Shown piece after piece: positions 24,066-33,015 of a stretch of DNA of 64,000 nucleotides. The notes under the pieces are model-generated. The model made no database searches, was not told the origin of the DNA, and was given only the letters and a program-made list of their open reading frames with translations. Made by a program: the position numbers and the translations under genes. Positions within the stretch are counted from its first letter, which is position 1. Each line of letters begins with the position of its first letter. Source of the stretch: Micromonospora terminaliae (lineage in GTDB: Bacteria; Actinomycetota; Actinomycetes; Mycobacteriales; Micromonosporaceae); NCBI RefSeq assembly GCF_009671205.1, contig NZ_CP045309.1:4588001-4652000 (forward strand), given 5' to 3'.

Positions 24066-27000
24066 CTAGCACGATCTCTGCAACGCCGCGCCCTCTGTCG
24101 GAAATTCCGGCACCGCGGCGACGAGTGCGGTCAGCCCGGCGGCGTCGAGCAGGTCGGCCGGGCGAACGGTCACGCCGTCCCGGACGTAGTGGAAGGCGGC
24201 ACCGACCCGCTCGACCGGCACCCCGGCCAGCTCGGCCCAGGCCAGCCGGTAGACGGCGAGCTGCACTGCCGCCGCGTCGGCCTCCCGCCCGGTGGGCTGC
24301 CGGCCGGTCTTCCAGTCGACCACGTCGAAGCGGCCGCCGGGGCGGGCGAAGACCGCGTCCATCCGGCCGCGGACCACCACCCCGGCGATCACCGTGGCGA
24401 AGGGCACCTCCACCTCCACCGGCACCCGCTCGGCCCACTCGCTGGCCAGGAAGCGCTCCTGGAGTTCGGTGAGCGCGTCGTCCGGTGCGGCGTCCTCGTC
24501 GGCCGCGCCGGGCAGCTCGTCCACATCGAGCAGGCGGTCGGCGCCGAAGCGCTGCTCCAGCCACGTGTGGAAGGCGGTGCCCCGCCGGGCGTACGGGTTG
24601 GGCTCGGTGGGCATCGGCCGGCGCAGCGTACGGGCCAGGGCCTCCGGGTCACGGCGCAACGCCACGAGCTGGGTCACCGACAGGTGCCCGGGCAGCTCCA
24701 CCTCGACGGCCTCGGCCCGCCGGGCCAGCTCGGCCCGTTCGGCCAGGAGCAGGTCGGCCTCGCTCCGCCAGCGGGCCACCTCGGGATCCTCGGCGGGCGC
24801 CGTCGTGTCGCCGTCCTCGGCGGGTGCCGTGGTGTCGACGTCCCCGGCCGGTGCCGGAGCGGCGGCCGCCAGCAGGGCCTCCTCGCGGCGGGCCGCCTCG
24901 GGGTCGGCCAGGTAGCGGCGGACCAGGGCGGCCGCCTCGGCCAGCGCCGGGCGGCGGGCGCCCAGCGGGTCGGCCGGCCACTCCGCCCGCAGGACCGTCT
25001 CGGTGGTCGGGTTGACCGCGTCCCCGGCGGGCTCGGGTGCCCAGGCGTCGACCAGGTGCCCGTCCCCGCCGGCCAGGCAGGCGTCGTGCACCTCGCGGAG
25101 GAAGACCGAGGGGCCGCGGAACTTCTTCGTCCCCTCCCCCCACCAGTAGCCGGAGCAGAGCAGCAGCCGGCGGGGCCGGGTCACCGCGACGTACGCCAGC
25201 CGGCGCTCCTCCCGCTCGTCGTGCGCCCGCCAGGCGTCGGTGAAGTCCTCCACCGCCCGGGCCACCCCGCGCTGGTCGTCCGCCCCGGCCGGGGCCAGCT
25301 CGGGCAGCCCGTCCGCGTCGCCGCGCAGCGGGAACGGCAGCACGCCGAGCCCACCCAGCCAGTGGTCGGAGTTGCGTACCGGCCCCGGCCACACGCCCCG
25401 GGTCAGCCCGGCGACCGACACCACGTCCCACTCCAGGCCCTTGGCGGCGTGGGCCGTGAGGATCTGCACGGCGCCCTCCACCACCTCGACCTCGCCCGGG
25501 GTGAGGCCGCGCTCCTCGTCCTCCGCGGCGGCCAGGTAGGCGAGGAAACCGGCCAGCGTGGCACCGGGCGTCTCGCCGCTGAACCGGGCCGCGACGTCGC
25601 CGAGCGCGTCCAGGTGGGCGCGGGCCAGGCCCGCGTCGCCGGCGCCGTCCCGGCCGGCCCGGACCGCCACCTCCACGTCCAGGCCGATGGTCCGCTCGAT
25701 GTCCGCGATCAGCTCCGGCAGCGACTGGTCCAGCCGGTAGCGCAGCAGCGCCAGCTCCATCCCGTACGACCGGAGCCGGGCGAAGCCCTCCGCCGAGTAC
25801 GCCTGCGCCGGCCCCAGGTCGGCCAGCGCCTCGACCAGCGTGGCCTCGTCCAGCGCGTCCACGGTGATCTCCGGCCCGTCGTCGCCGGTCACCTCGCGCC
25901 GGGCCCGCGCGATGGCCCGGGCGCGCCGGTGCAGGGCCACCAGGTCACGCGGCCCGATCCGCCAGCGCGCGCCGGTGAGCAGCCGCAGCAGCGCCGCCCC
26001 GTCCGTCGGGTCGGCGAGCACCCGCAGCGTGCAGACCACGTCCCGGATCTCGGGGGTGTCCAGCAGGCCGCCCAGGCCGACCACGTCGACGGGCAGCCCG
26101 CGGGCGCGCAGCGCCGCCTCGAGAGCCGGGATCTGGCTGCGCAGCCGGACCAGCACGGCGGTGGTGGGGCGCCGGTGCGCCGGGATGTGCTCGGGCAGCG
26201 CGTCGGGCATCCCGGCCGCTCCGCGCCAGGCCGCCAGCACGCTGTCGGCGATCCAGTCGGCCTCGTCGGCGTACGTCTCCAGCAGCGCGCAGTGCACCGT
26301 GCCGGCGGCCCGGCCGCCGGGGCTGCGGTGCGGGATGGGCTCGCGGACGCTGAGCGCGGCGTGCAGCTCGGGCACCCGGGCGCCGGCCGCCCGCAGCGGC
26401 ACCGACAGCGCGTTGGCGACGCCGAGGATCTCGGGGCGGTTGCGCCAGCTCGTGGTGAGGCTGAGCACCTCGGCGGGGGCACCGTCGGTGCGGGCGAACT
26501 CGGTGGGGAACCGGTCCAGCGTGCCGGCGCTGGCCCCGCGCCAGCCGTAGATGGACTGGCAGGGGTCGCCCACCGCGGTGACCGGGTGGCCGCCGCCGAA
26601 CAGCGCGTTGAGCAGCACCACCTGGGCGTGGCTGGTGTCCTGGTACTCGTCCAGCAGCACCACCCGGAACCGGTCCCGCTCGATCACCCCGACGCCGGAG
26701 TGGTCGCGGGCCACCCGCGCGGCCCGGGCCAGCTGGTCGGCGAAGTCCATGGCCTCGAAGTCGTCCTTGCGCCGGGCGTACGCGCGGACCAGGGGCAGCA
26801 GCTTCAGCCGGGTCTGCTGGAGCTGGAGGGCCTTGCGCACGTCGGCGTAGACCCGGCCGGGGCGGGACTGCACCTCGGCGAAGAACCGGCCGGTCCAGGC
26901 GGCCAGCTCGTCCGGGTCGACGAGGTGCTCGTCCAGTTCGCCGGCCAGGGCGAGCACCGCGTCGGTGATGGTCGACGGCATCCGGTCCACCTCGGACATG

Positions 27001-27533
27001 TCGCCGTCGTAGTTGCGCACCAGCAGGTCGACGAGCTGCCAGCGGGACGCCTCGGTGAGCAGGCGGGTGGTCGGCTCGTAGCCGGCGCGCAGCCCGTGCT
27101 CGGTGACGATCCGGCCCGCGTACGAGTGGTAGGTCGACACGGTCGGCTCGCCGGCCAGGGGGTCCTCGTGCGGGTCCCGGCCCTGCCGGCCGAGCCGGCG
27201 GATGAGCTGGTCGAGCCGGGTGCGTACGCGGTGTGCCAGCTCGCCGGCCGCCTTGCGGGTGAAGGTGAGACCGAGGATCTGCTCGGGGCGGACGTAGGAG
27301 TTGGCGACCAGCCAGACCACCCGGGCGGCCATCGTCTCGGTCTTGCCGGAGCCGGCGCCCGCGACCACCAGCAGCGGCTCCACCGGCGCGGCGATGATCG
27401 CCGCCTGTTCCCGGGTGGGCGCCGGAAGCCGGAGCAGCCGGGCCAGCTCGACCGGGGTGTAGCGGGGGCCGGCGTCGGCGGTCCTTGGCGTCGGGGTGGC
27501 GGTGGCGCCGAAGAGCGTCGGCTGCGTCGTCAT
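24066..27533 (-). CDS. adnB: AdnB: helicase-nuclease subunit of the AdnAB DNA end-resection complex
   Basis: 1155 residues. N-terminal UvrD-like motor: Walker A GAGSGKT (59-65), LGLTFTRKAAGELAHRVR, motif II LLDEYQDTSHAQ, VGDPCQSIYGWRGA, then ILTAHAAKGLEWDVVSVAGL and LAYVAVTRPRRLLL. C-terminal RecB-like nuclease: GTAFHTWLEQRFG, GRMDAVF and VVDWKTG (from about 1071) followed by QLAVYRLAW, giving the D-x(n)-E/D-x-K active site. In mycobacteria AdnAB resects double-strand breaks, with AdnB as lead motor. An internal linker at about residues 905-935 has a direct repeat of T/A-PAEDGDTTAPAED type. Start overlaps the adnA stop (ATGA). Confidence 0.93.
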   Translation of the reverse strand: MTTQPTLFGATATPTPRTADAGPRYTPVELARLLRLPAPTREQAAIIAAPVEPLLVVAGAGSGKTETMAARVVWLVANSYVRPEQILGLTFTRKAAGELAHRVRTRLDQLIRRLGRQGRDPHEDPLAGEPTVSTYHSYAGRIVTEHGLRAGYEPTTRLLTEASRWQLVDLLVRNYDGDMSEVDRMPSTITDAVLALAGELDEHLVDPDELAAWTGRFFAEVQSRPGRVYADVRKALQLQQTRLKLLPLVRAYARRKDDFEAMDFADQLARAARVARDHSGVGVIERDRFRVVLLDEYQDTSHAQVVLLNALFGGGHPVTAVGDPCQSIYGWRGASAGTLDRFPTEFARTDGAPAEVLSLTTSWRNRPEILGVANALSVPLRAAGARVPELHAALSVREPIPHRSPGGRAAGTVHCALLETYADEADWIADSVLAAWRGAAGMPDALPEHIPAHRRPTTAVLVRLRSQIPALEAALRARGLPVDVVGLGGLLDTPEIRDVVCTLRVLADPTDGAALLRLLTGARWRIGPRDLVALHRRARAIARARREVTGDDGPEITVDALDEATLVEALADLGPAQAYSAEGFARLRSYGMELALLRYRLDQSLPELIADIERTIGLDVEVAVRAGRDGAGDAGLARAHLDALGDVAARFSGETPGATLAGFLAYLAAAEDEERGLTPGEVEVVEGAVQILTAHAAKGLEWDVVSVAGLTRGVWPGPVRNSDHWLGGLGVLPFPLRGDADGLPELAPAGADDQRGVARAVEDFTDAWRAHDEREERRLAYVAVTRPRRLLLCSGYWWGEGTKKFRGPSVFLREVHDACLAGGDGHLVDAWAPEPAGDAVNPTTETVLRAEWPADPLGARRPALAEAAALVRRYLADPEAARREEALLAAAAPAPAGDVDTTAPAEDGDTTAPAEDPEVARWRSEADLLLAERAELARRAEAVEVELPGHLSVTQLVALRRDPEALARTLRRPMPTEPNPYARRGTAFHTWLEQRFGADRLLDVDELPGAADEDAAPDDALTELQERFLASEWAERVPVEVEVPFATVIAGVVVRGRMDAVFARPGGRFDVVDWKTGRQPTGREADAAAVQLAVYRLAWAELAGVPVERVGAAFHYVRDGVTVRPADLLDAAGLTALVAAVPEFPTEGAALQRSC

Positions 27534-30500
27534 GGGTGCTCCGTGGGCGGCTCGACGACCTGGCGGCCCTGCCCGGAGACCGGGCAGCTCGTGCGCACCG
27601 GGCAGACCCGGCACTTGGAGTTGGCGACGGCGGCGAAGGTGGCGGCGGCCATCGTGTCGGCGGTGCGCCGGACCAGCGCGGTGGCCCAACCGGCCTCGGG
27701 GCCCTCCCCGGCGGCGGCCTGGGCCTGCTCCTTGGCCTCCTTGGCGCCGGTGCCGAGCTGCACGAGCGCGGCGCCACCGGACTCCTCGCCGAACTCGGCG
27801 AAGGCTCCCGCCTCCACGGCCGCCTGGTAGGCGCCGAGCTGCGGGTGCTCGGCCACCTCCCGTTCGGTGACCGCCGTGGACTTGCCGGTCTTCAGGTCGA
27901 TCACGACGAGCCGCCCCTCGGCGTCGACCTCCAGCCGGTCGACCCGGCCGGTCAGCTCGACGGGCCGGCGCGGGTCGTCGAGGCGCACCGCGAACTCGTG
28001 CTCGATGGCGAGCAGCCGCCGCGGGTTGCCGGCGAGCCAGCGCAGCAGCTTGTCCACCATGGCCTCGGCGCGGGCCCGTTCCGGGCCGACCATCCAGCGG
28101 GCGGCCAGCTCGATGGCGTCGAACCGGGCGGCCACGTACTCCAGCAGGGCGGTCCGGTCGACGCTGGCGTCCTCGGCCAGCATGGCGGCGGCGTGCACCA
28201 GGTTGCCGACGCCCTGCGCCGCGCTGGCCGGGGCGCTGCCGCCGTGCCGTTCCAGCAGCCAGCGCAGGCTGCACCGCAGGGCGCTCTCCATGGCCGACGG
28301 CGTGACCCGCACCGGCTCGCCCTCGTCGACCAGCGGCCGGTCGTCGGACAGGCCGCGCAGCCCCCACCAGTCGTCCGGGTGCGCGCCGGGCACCCCGGCG
28401 GCGGCCAGCCGGGCCAGCTCGGCCGCCGCGGCGCGCCGCCGGGTGACCGGCGCCGCCGGGTCGGTGACCGCGGTACGCAGTTCCGCCACCAGCGCCGACA
28501 GGGTGAGCCCGCGCGGCGGCAGGGTGACCGGCAGGACGCCGGGCGCCCCGTCCTGCGGGTCCTCGTCCCCACCGGTCGTGCCGCCGTCGGCCGGGTTGCT
28601 CGGGCGCGGTCCCCGGTCGGGGGCGGGCGGGACCGTGCCGCCGCCGCCCACGGCGGGCGGATCCGTGGCGGCCAGCTCGTGCAGGAAGCGGCTGGGCTGC
28701 TCCTCGTGGTCGTCGCCGCCGACCGCCGCCGAGGCGACCGCGGTGACGAGCAGCCGCCGCCGGGCGCGGCTGACGGCGACGTGGAACAGCCGGCGCTCCT
28801 CGTCCAGCAGCGCCGAGGTCTGCCCGACCAGGCTGGCCCGCAGCCCGGCGCCGTCGGCCCGGCCGGCGAGCACGTCGACGAGCCGTTCCGAGCCGAGCAG
28901 GCTGCCGCGCAGCCGCAGGTCGGGCCAGACGCCCTCCTGCACACCGGCGATCGCGACCAGGTCCCATTCCAGGCCCTTGGCCGCGTGCGCGGTGAGCAGG
29001 CGCACGGCCTCGCCCCGGTCGGCGCTGGCAGCGAGGGTGTCGGCCGGCAGCTCCTGACCGAGCACGTGGTCGAGGAAGACCTCGGTGCGCGCGCCGGGCA
29101 GCCGGTCGGTGAACCGGGCGGCCGCGTCGAAGAGCACCAGGACCGCGTCGAGGTCACGGTCGGCCGCCTCGGCCCGCCAGCGCTGCGCCGTCTCGTGCTC
29201 GCCGGTGGCGGCCCGGCCGCGGGTGATCGCCCCGGCCCAGCGCTCGGCGAGCCCGCTCTCCCGCCACACGGCCCAGAGCACGTCCTCGGCGGTCGCGCCC
29301 GGCGTGGCGGCGGCCTGCCGGGCGGTCTCCAGCAGGTGCGCCACGGCCTGCGCCGGCGCCGCCCAGCGCCGCTCGACGGTGGCCAGCCCGGCCGGGTCGC
29401 GCAGCGCCTCGACGATCAGCTCGCCGGACGGGCGGCGGTCACCGGCGGCCAGCGCGAGCGCGCGCAGTCCTTGGCGCAGCCGCCGCTCGGCGAGCGGGTC
29501 CGCGCCACCCAGCGGCGAGTGCAGCAGGGCGACGGCCGACTCCTCGTCGAGCCGGTCGGGCTCGAGCGCGCAGCGGAGCAGCAGCAGGAGCGGGGCCACG
29601 CCGGGCTGGAGGTGCAGCGGCAGGTCCTCGCCGTGCACCACGGTCGGCACCCCGGCGGTGTGCAGGGCCCGCCGCAGCGAGGGCAGTTGCCGGCCGGTGG
29701 AGCGGACCAGCACCGCCATCCGCGACCAGGGCACCCCGTCGAGCAGGTGCGCCTCGCGCAGCGCGTGGGCGAGCCACGCCGACTCGCTGGTGGCCGAGCG
29801 GAAGGTGCGGACGTCCACGGTGGCCGGCGGGGCGTCGGGCAGGGGCCGCAGCCGCCGGTGCGCCGCCGGGCCGCGCAGCCGGCGGGCCAGCCGGGCGGTG
29901 GCCGCCAGCAGCTCCGGCCCGGCCCGGTACGAGGTGGTCAGCGTGACCTGGGCGGCCGGCGCACCCGAGGCGGTGCGGAAGCGGTGCGGGAAGGTGGCCA
30001 CGCCGGCCGGGTCGGCGCCGCGGAACGCGTACGTGGAGGAGTCCGGGTCGGCGAAGGCGACCAGGGGCTTGCCGCCGCCGGCCACGACGGCGAGCAGGTC
30101 GAGCTGGGCGGGGTCGGTGTCGGCCAGCTCGTCGACGTAGACGTGGGCGAGCCGGCGGCGCTCGGCGGCCAGCAGCTCCGGGTCGTCGAGCAGCATGCCG
30201 GTGGCGGCCCGGACCAGCTCGGCGGGGTCGTACGCGATCGAGCCCCGGTTGCTCACGTCGCGCAGGGCGAGGACGGCCACGTACTCGCGGAGGAAGCGGG
30301 CGGCGGCCGGCCAGTCGGCGCGCCCCAGCTTCTCGCCCAGCCGGGCCAGCTCGACGGGGCCGACGCCCCGCTCGGCGGCGCGCATGAGCAGGTCGCGGAG
30401 CTGCTGGGCGAAGGCACGGGTGCGCAGGGCGGGGCGCAGGTCCTCCGGCCAGCCGACCGGGTCGTCCTCCGGCTCCTCGCCCACGATGTCGAGCAGCTCG

Positions 30501-31012
30501 CGGATGATGAGGTCCTGCTCGGGGCCGGTGAGCAGCCGGGGCGAGGGTTCGCCGCGTTCGGCGGCGGCCCGGCGGAGCAGCCCGAAGGCGTACGCCGGGA
30601 AGGTGCGCACCAGCGGCTCGCGGACGACCCGGTGACCGTCGCCCGCGATCCGCGCCTCGATCCGGTGGCGCAGCTCGGTGGCGCCCCGCCGGCCGAAGGT
30701 GAGCACCAGGACGTGTTCCGGGTCGACGCCCTCGGCCACCCGGGCGGCGACCGCCTCGACCAGGGTGGCGGTCTTGCCGGTGCCCGGCCCGCCGACGACC
30801 AGCATCGGCCCGTCGGTGTGCGCGACGACCTCGGCCTGCACCGGGTCCGGGCGGCGCGGCGACGGGTGCGCGGCATCGCCCGCGGACCCCCCGGATCGCG
30901 GCTCCGTCTCGGCCGGCCCGCCGGACCGACCACCCCCCTGCTCCGCCCCGGCGTCGCGGGAGACCCCCGTCCCCACGTCACCGGCCCGGCGCACCAGCCG
31001 ATACGCCTGCAT
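27530..31012 (-). CDS. adnA: AdnA: motor-nuclease subunit of the AdnAB complex
   Basis: About 1160 residues. Walker A GGPGTGKT (74-81); the motif II position reads YVDELADTD instead of DEYQD. The C-terminal nuclease has GRVDRLEVD and VVIDLKTGKST, then a C-terminal CRVCPVRTSC (CxxCx5C) with an upstream cysteine in ALRCSLRWLLERHGG, an arrangement that binds an Fe-S cluster in AddB-type nucleases. The start is uncertain: ATG 31012 (MQAYRLVRRAG) is chosen; ATG 31021 adds 3 residues. A frame up to 31192 would read through a G-run tract and an inverted repeat and is not believed. Residues 20-55 are low-complexity Gly/Pro/Ser. Confidence 0.92.
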   Translation of the reverse strand: MQAYRLVRRAGDVGTGVSRDAGAEQGGGRSGGPAETEPRSGGSAGDAAHPSPRRPDPVQAEVVAHTDGPMLVVGGPGTGKTATLVEAVAARVAEGVDPEHVLVLTFGRRGATELRHRIEARIAGDGHRVVREPLVRTFPAYAFGLLRRAAAERGEPSPRLLTGPEQDLIIRELLDIVGEEPEDDPVGWPEDLRPALRTRAFAQQLRDLLMRAAERGVGPVELARLGEKLGRADWPAAARFLREYVAVLALRDVSNRGSIAYDPAELVRAATGMLLDDPELLAAERRRLAHVYVDELADTDPAQLDLLAVVAGGGKPLVAFADPDSSTYAFRGADPAGVATFPHRFRTASGAPAAQVTLTTSYRAGPELLAATARLARRLRGPAAHRRLRPLPDAPPATVDVRTFRSATSESAWLAHALREAHLLDGVPWSRMAVLVRSTGRQLPSLRRALHTAGVPTVVHGEDLPLHLQPGVAPLLLLLRCALEPDRLDEESAVALLHSPLGGADPLAERRLRQGLRALALAAGDRRPSGELIVEALRDPAGLATVERRWAAPAQAVAHLLETARQAAATPGATAEDVLWAVWRESGLAERWAGAITRGRAATGEHETAQRWRAEAADRDLDAVLVLFDAAARFTDRLPGARTEVFLDHVLGQELPADTLAASADRGEAVRLLTAHAAKGLEWDLVAIAGVQEGVWPDLRLRGSLLGSERLVDVLAGRADGAGLRASLVGQTSALLDEERRLFHVAVSRARRRLLVTAVASAAVGGDDHEEQPSRFLHELAATDPPAVGGGGTVPPAPDRGPRPSNPADGGTTGGDEDPQDGAPGVLPVTLPPRGLTLSALVAELRTAVTDPAAPVTRRRAAAAELARLAAAGVPGAHPDDWWGLRGLSDDRPLVDEGEPVRVTPSAMESALRCSLRWLLERHGGSAPASAAQGVGNLVHAAAMLAEDASVDRTALLEYVAARFDAIELAARWMVGPERARAEAMVDKLLRWLAGNPRRLLAIEHEFAVRLDDPRRPVELTGRVDRLEVDAEGRLVVIDLKTGKSTAVTEREVAEHPQLGAYQAAVEAGAFAEFGEESGGAALVQLGTGAKEAKEQAQAAAGEGPEAGWATALVRRTADTMAAATFAAVANSKCRVCPVRTSCPVSGQGRQVVEPPTEHP

Positions 31013-31056
31013 CCCCGACATCCCACCACGCCGGTACGACACCAGAAAACCCGCCG

Positions 31057-31120
31057 CCCCACCCCCACCCCGGGCCCCCACCCGCACCCCCGCACCCCCC
31101 GCACCCCCCGCACCTCCCCC
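31057..31120 (-). other. G-run tract with G-quadruplex potential upstream of adnA
   Basis: On the minus strand this 64 nt contains at least eight runs of four to six G, many spaced by TGC, in a short tandem array. It lies 45-108 nt before the adnA start codon on the non-template strand. Confidence 0.6.
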
Positions 31121-31124
31121 GCTC

Positions 31125-31189
31125 CCGTCGATCATGAGGTTGGCGGCACTGAAGGAGATCGACTTCGCCGTCAACCTCATGATCGACGG
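31125..31189. repeat. 65 bp near-perfect inverted repeat (REP-like element)
   Basis: Arms of 22 nt (31125-31146 and 31168-31189), 21 of 22 matching, built on CGTCGATCATGAGGTTG, around a 21 nt centre. AT content is higher than its surroundings. It lies between the LOG gene and adnA. The compact palindrome resembles intergenic repetitive elements; copy number elsewhere in the genome cannot be seen here. Confidence 0.7.
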
Positions 31190-31228
31190 CAAGGGTCGGG
31201 CCGGCGAGGGTCGGGCGGGCCGGCGGGG

Positions 31229-31774
31229 TCAGGTCAGGCGGGTGTCCAGGAGGTTCAGGGCTTCCGGGACCGTTTCCGCCACCAGGAGGAGGTCCAGGCC
31301 GGCCGGTTTGAGGAAGTGGCGGTCGGCCAGGGTGCGCAGCCAGTCGAGCAACGGCAGGTAGAAGCCGTCGGCGTCGACCAGCACCATCGGCTTGGCGTGC
31401 ATGGCCAGGGTGGCGGTGGTCCACACCTCGAACAGCTCGTCCAGGGTGCCGAGCCCGCCGGGCAGCGCGACGAACGCGTCCGACTTGTCGATCATCAGGG
31501 TCTTGCGGCTGGCCATCCCGTCGGTGATCAGCAGCTCGTCGGAGGCCAGGTCGGCGACCTCGAGGTCGACCAGCGCCTGCGGAATGACACCCAGGGTGCG
31601 GCCGCCGGCGGCGCGCGCCCCGTCGGCCACCGCGCCCATCATCCCCACGCACCCGCCGCCGCTGACCAGCGTGTGCCCGCGCCGGGCCAGCTCCGCGCCG
31701 GTCTCGGTGGCCAGGTCCAGCCAGCGGGCGTCGAGGGTGCGCGAGGACGCGCAGAACACGCAGACGTTCGCCAT
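31229..31774 (-). CDS. LOG family protein (TIGR00730), cytokinin riboside 5'-monophosphate phosphoribohydrolase type
   Basis: 181 residues, Rossmann-like. VSGGGCVGMMGAVADGA and the LOG signature PGGLGTLDELFEVWTTA (PGGxGTxxE) are intact, including the catalytic Arg-Glu segment. LOG proteins hydrolyse nucleoside 5'-monophosphates to base and ribose phosphate. Starts 2 nt after a second LOG paralogue, so the two are one operon. In M. tuberculosis one LOG gene (Rv1205) is also next to dapE. Confidence 0.88.
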   Translation of the reverse strand: MANVCVFCASSRTLDARWLDLATETGAELARRGHTLVSGGGCVGMMGAVADGARAAGGRTLGVIPQALVDLEVADLASDELLITDGMASRKTLMIDKSDAFVALPGGLGTLDELFEVWTTATLAMHAKPMVLVDADGFYLPLLDWLRTLADRHFLKPAGLDLLLVAETVPEALNLLDTRLT

Positions 31775-31776
31775 GT

Positions 31777-32643
31777 TCAGCCCTGCTCCGCCGGCCCCTC
31801 GGGGGCGGCCTCCGCGGCGGCCCGCTGGTCAGCGGCGACCCGGGCGACCGCGTCCTCGCGGACGGCCTCCTGCTCGGCCGAGAGCACGGCCTCGGCCTCC
31901 ACGATGTGCCGGACCGCCTCGTTGACGTCGTCGGTGAGGCAGATGAGTTCCAGGTCGTTGGGGCCGATCTTGCCGTCGGCGGCCATCGTGTCCCGGAGCC
32001 AGTCGAGCAGGCCCCGCCAGTAGTCGACGCCCATGAGCACCACGGGGAAGCGGGTCACCTTGCCGGTCTGCACCAGGGTGAGCGCCTCGAAGAGCTCGTC
32101 CATGGTGCCGAAGCCGCCGGGCAGCACCACGAAGGCCTGGGCGTACTTGACGAACATGGTCTTGCGGGCGAAGAAGTAGCGGAAGTCGATGGCCAGGTCG
32201 ACCCAGTCGTTGAGGCCCTGCTCGAACGGCAGCTCGATGCCGAGCCCCACGGAGAGCCCGCCCGCCTCGCCGGCGCCCCGGTTGGCGGCCTCCATGACAC
32301 CCGGCCCACCGCCGGTGATCACGGCGTAGCCGGCCCGGGCCAGCGCGCCGCCCAGTTCCTCGGCGAGCCGGCACTCGGGGCTCTCGGGCTTGCTCCGGGC
32401 CGAGCCGAAGACGCTGACCGCGGGCGGCAGGTCGGCGAGGGTGTCGAAGCCCTCGACGAACTCGGACAGGATGCGCAGCGCCCGCCAGGCGTCCTTGGTC
32501 TTCCAGTCGCCCCGGCCCCGGGAGTCGAGCAGCCGCTGGTCGGCGGTGCTGGTCGGGATGGCCTGGTTGCGCAGCGTGACAGCACCTCGGTGCCGTTCCC
32601 CGCTCGGCCCGCGGCCGGGTGGCCGCCCGTTGCTCTGGCTCAT
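31777..32643 (-). CDS. LOG family protein (TIGR00730), longer paralogue
   Basis: 288 residues. ITGGGPGVMEAANRGAGEAG and VLPGGFGTMDELFEALTL carry the LOG signature; the N-terminal 60 residues and a C-terminal acidic/Ala-rich helix (about 245-288) are extra to the short paralogue. Probable nucleotide-processing enzyme. TACGGT (32650-32655, minus strand) lies 6 nt before the ATG, so the operon is probably leaderless. Confidence 0.88.
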   Translation of the reverse strand: MSQSNGRPPGRGPSGERHRGAVTLRNQAIPTSTADQRLLDSRGRGDWKTKDAWRALRILSEFVEGFDTLADLPPAVSVFGSARSKPESPECRLAEELGGALARAGYAVITGGGPGVMEAANRGAGEAGGLSVGLGIELPFEQGLNDWVDLAIDFRYFFARKTMFVKYAQAFVVLPGGFGTMDELFEALTLVQTGKVTRFPVVLMGVDYWRGLLDWLRDTMAADGKIGPNDLELICLTDDVNEAVRHIVEAEAVLSAEQEAVREDAVARVAADQRAAAEAAPEGPAEQG

Positions 32644-32649
32644 GGGGCC

Positions 32650-32655
32650 ACCGTA
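32650..32655 (-). promoter_or_regulatory. Leaderless -10 element of the LOG operon
   Basis: TACGGT on the minus strand, 6 nt before the ATG at 32643. Confidence 0.45.
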
Positions 32656-32743
32656 GTGGAGCCGGGGCGGCGCGGTGCGGAGGCGGGCGGCCCGGAGAAA
32701 TTCTTCGTGATCATGGGCAACTAAATGGCTCGCTCGTACGTCT

Positions 32744-32765
32744 TACTATTCACATACCGGGTATG
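32744..32765 (+). promoter_or_regulatory. -10 element and CATAC palindrome
   Basis: TACTAT (32744-32749) is a strong -10. CATAC-CGG-GTATG (32753-32765) directly follows and would cover the transcription start. Its core matches the larger palindrome at 38562-38582. Candidate repressor site. Confidence 0.5.
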
Positions 32766-32799
32766 CCCGGGCGACGCGCCTTCGGGGGAGGAGCCAGCG

Positions 32800-32961
32800 T
32801 TGATCAGCAACAGCGAGATGATCCGGATCCGCCGGCAGATGCAGCGGCGGATCCGCGACGTGGTGGCCGAGCGCCGCCGCGCCCGGATGATGGAAGCCCA
32901 CCACACCGACCTCACCGGCGAGACCACCGAGACGGAGACCCCGCTGACGACCACGCTCTGA
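32800..32961 (+). CDS. Small basic hypothetical protein
   Basis: 53 residues from TTG 32800 (MISNSEMIRIRRQMQRRIRDV), preceded by GGGGGAGGAG 7 nt upstream, which decides this start; an ATG at 32725 would remove the promoter. The first 35 residues form a very basic amphipathic helix (RIRRQMQRRIRDVVAERRR), the last 18 are Thr/Glu-rich. No known domain. Possibly a nucleic-acid-binding or membrane-associated small protein; not known. Confidence 0.55.
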   Translation: MISNSEMIRIRRQMQRRIRDVVAERRRARMMEAHHTDLTGETTETETPLTTTL

Positions 32962-32976
32962 CGGTCCGGCCGGCCC

Positions 32977-33007
32977 GGGGGTCCGCGTCACCGACGCGGG
33001 CCCCCGG
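32977..33007. terminator. Bidirectional hairpin terminator
   Basis: Stem of about 15 bp, CCGGGGG.CCGCGTC around ACC, between the convergent small gene and dapE. Confidence 0.6.
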
Positions 33008-33015
33008 TCGCGTAC

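Noticed and set aside
28045..28055. DnaA-box-like TTGTCCACC and similar single hits inside genes (also near 22859)
   Set aside because: One mismatch each, isolated and inside coding sequence; expected at random.
31013..31192. Extended N-terminus of AdnA up to 31192
   Set aside because: It would translate the G-run tract and one arm of the palindrome into Gly-rich sequence; the region has the marks of non-coding repeats.
22683..32023. Very long open frames on the plus strand opposite adnAB (over 1500 codons each)
   Set aside because: They are a by-product of extreme GC content: the third-position G/C of adnA and adnB gives long antisense frames. The predicted proteins are rich in Gly/Arg/Pro/Gln with no domains.
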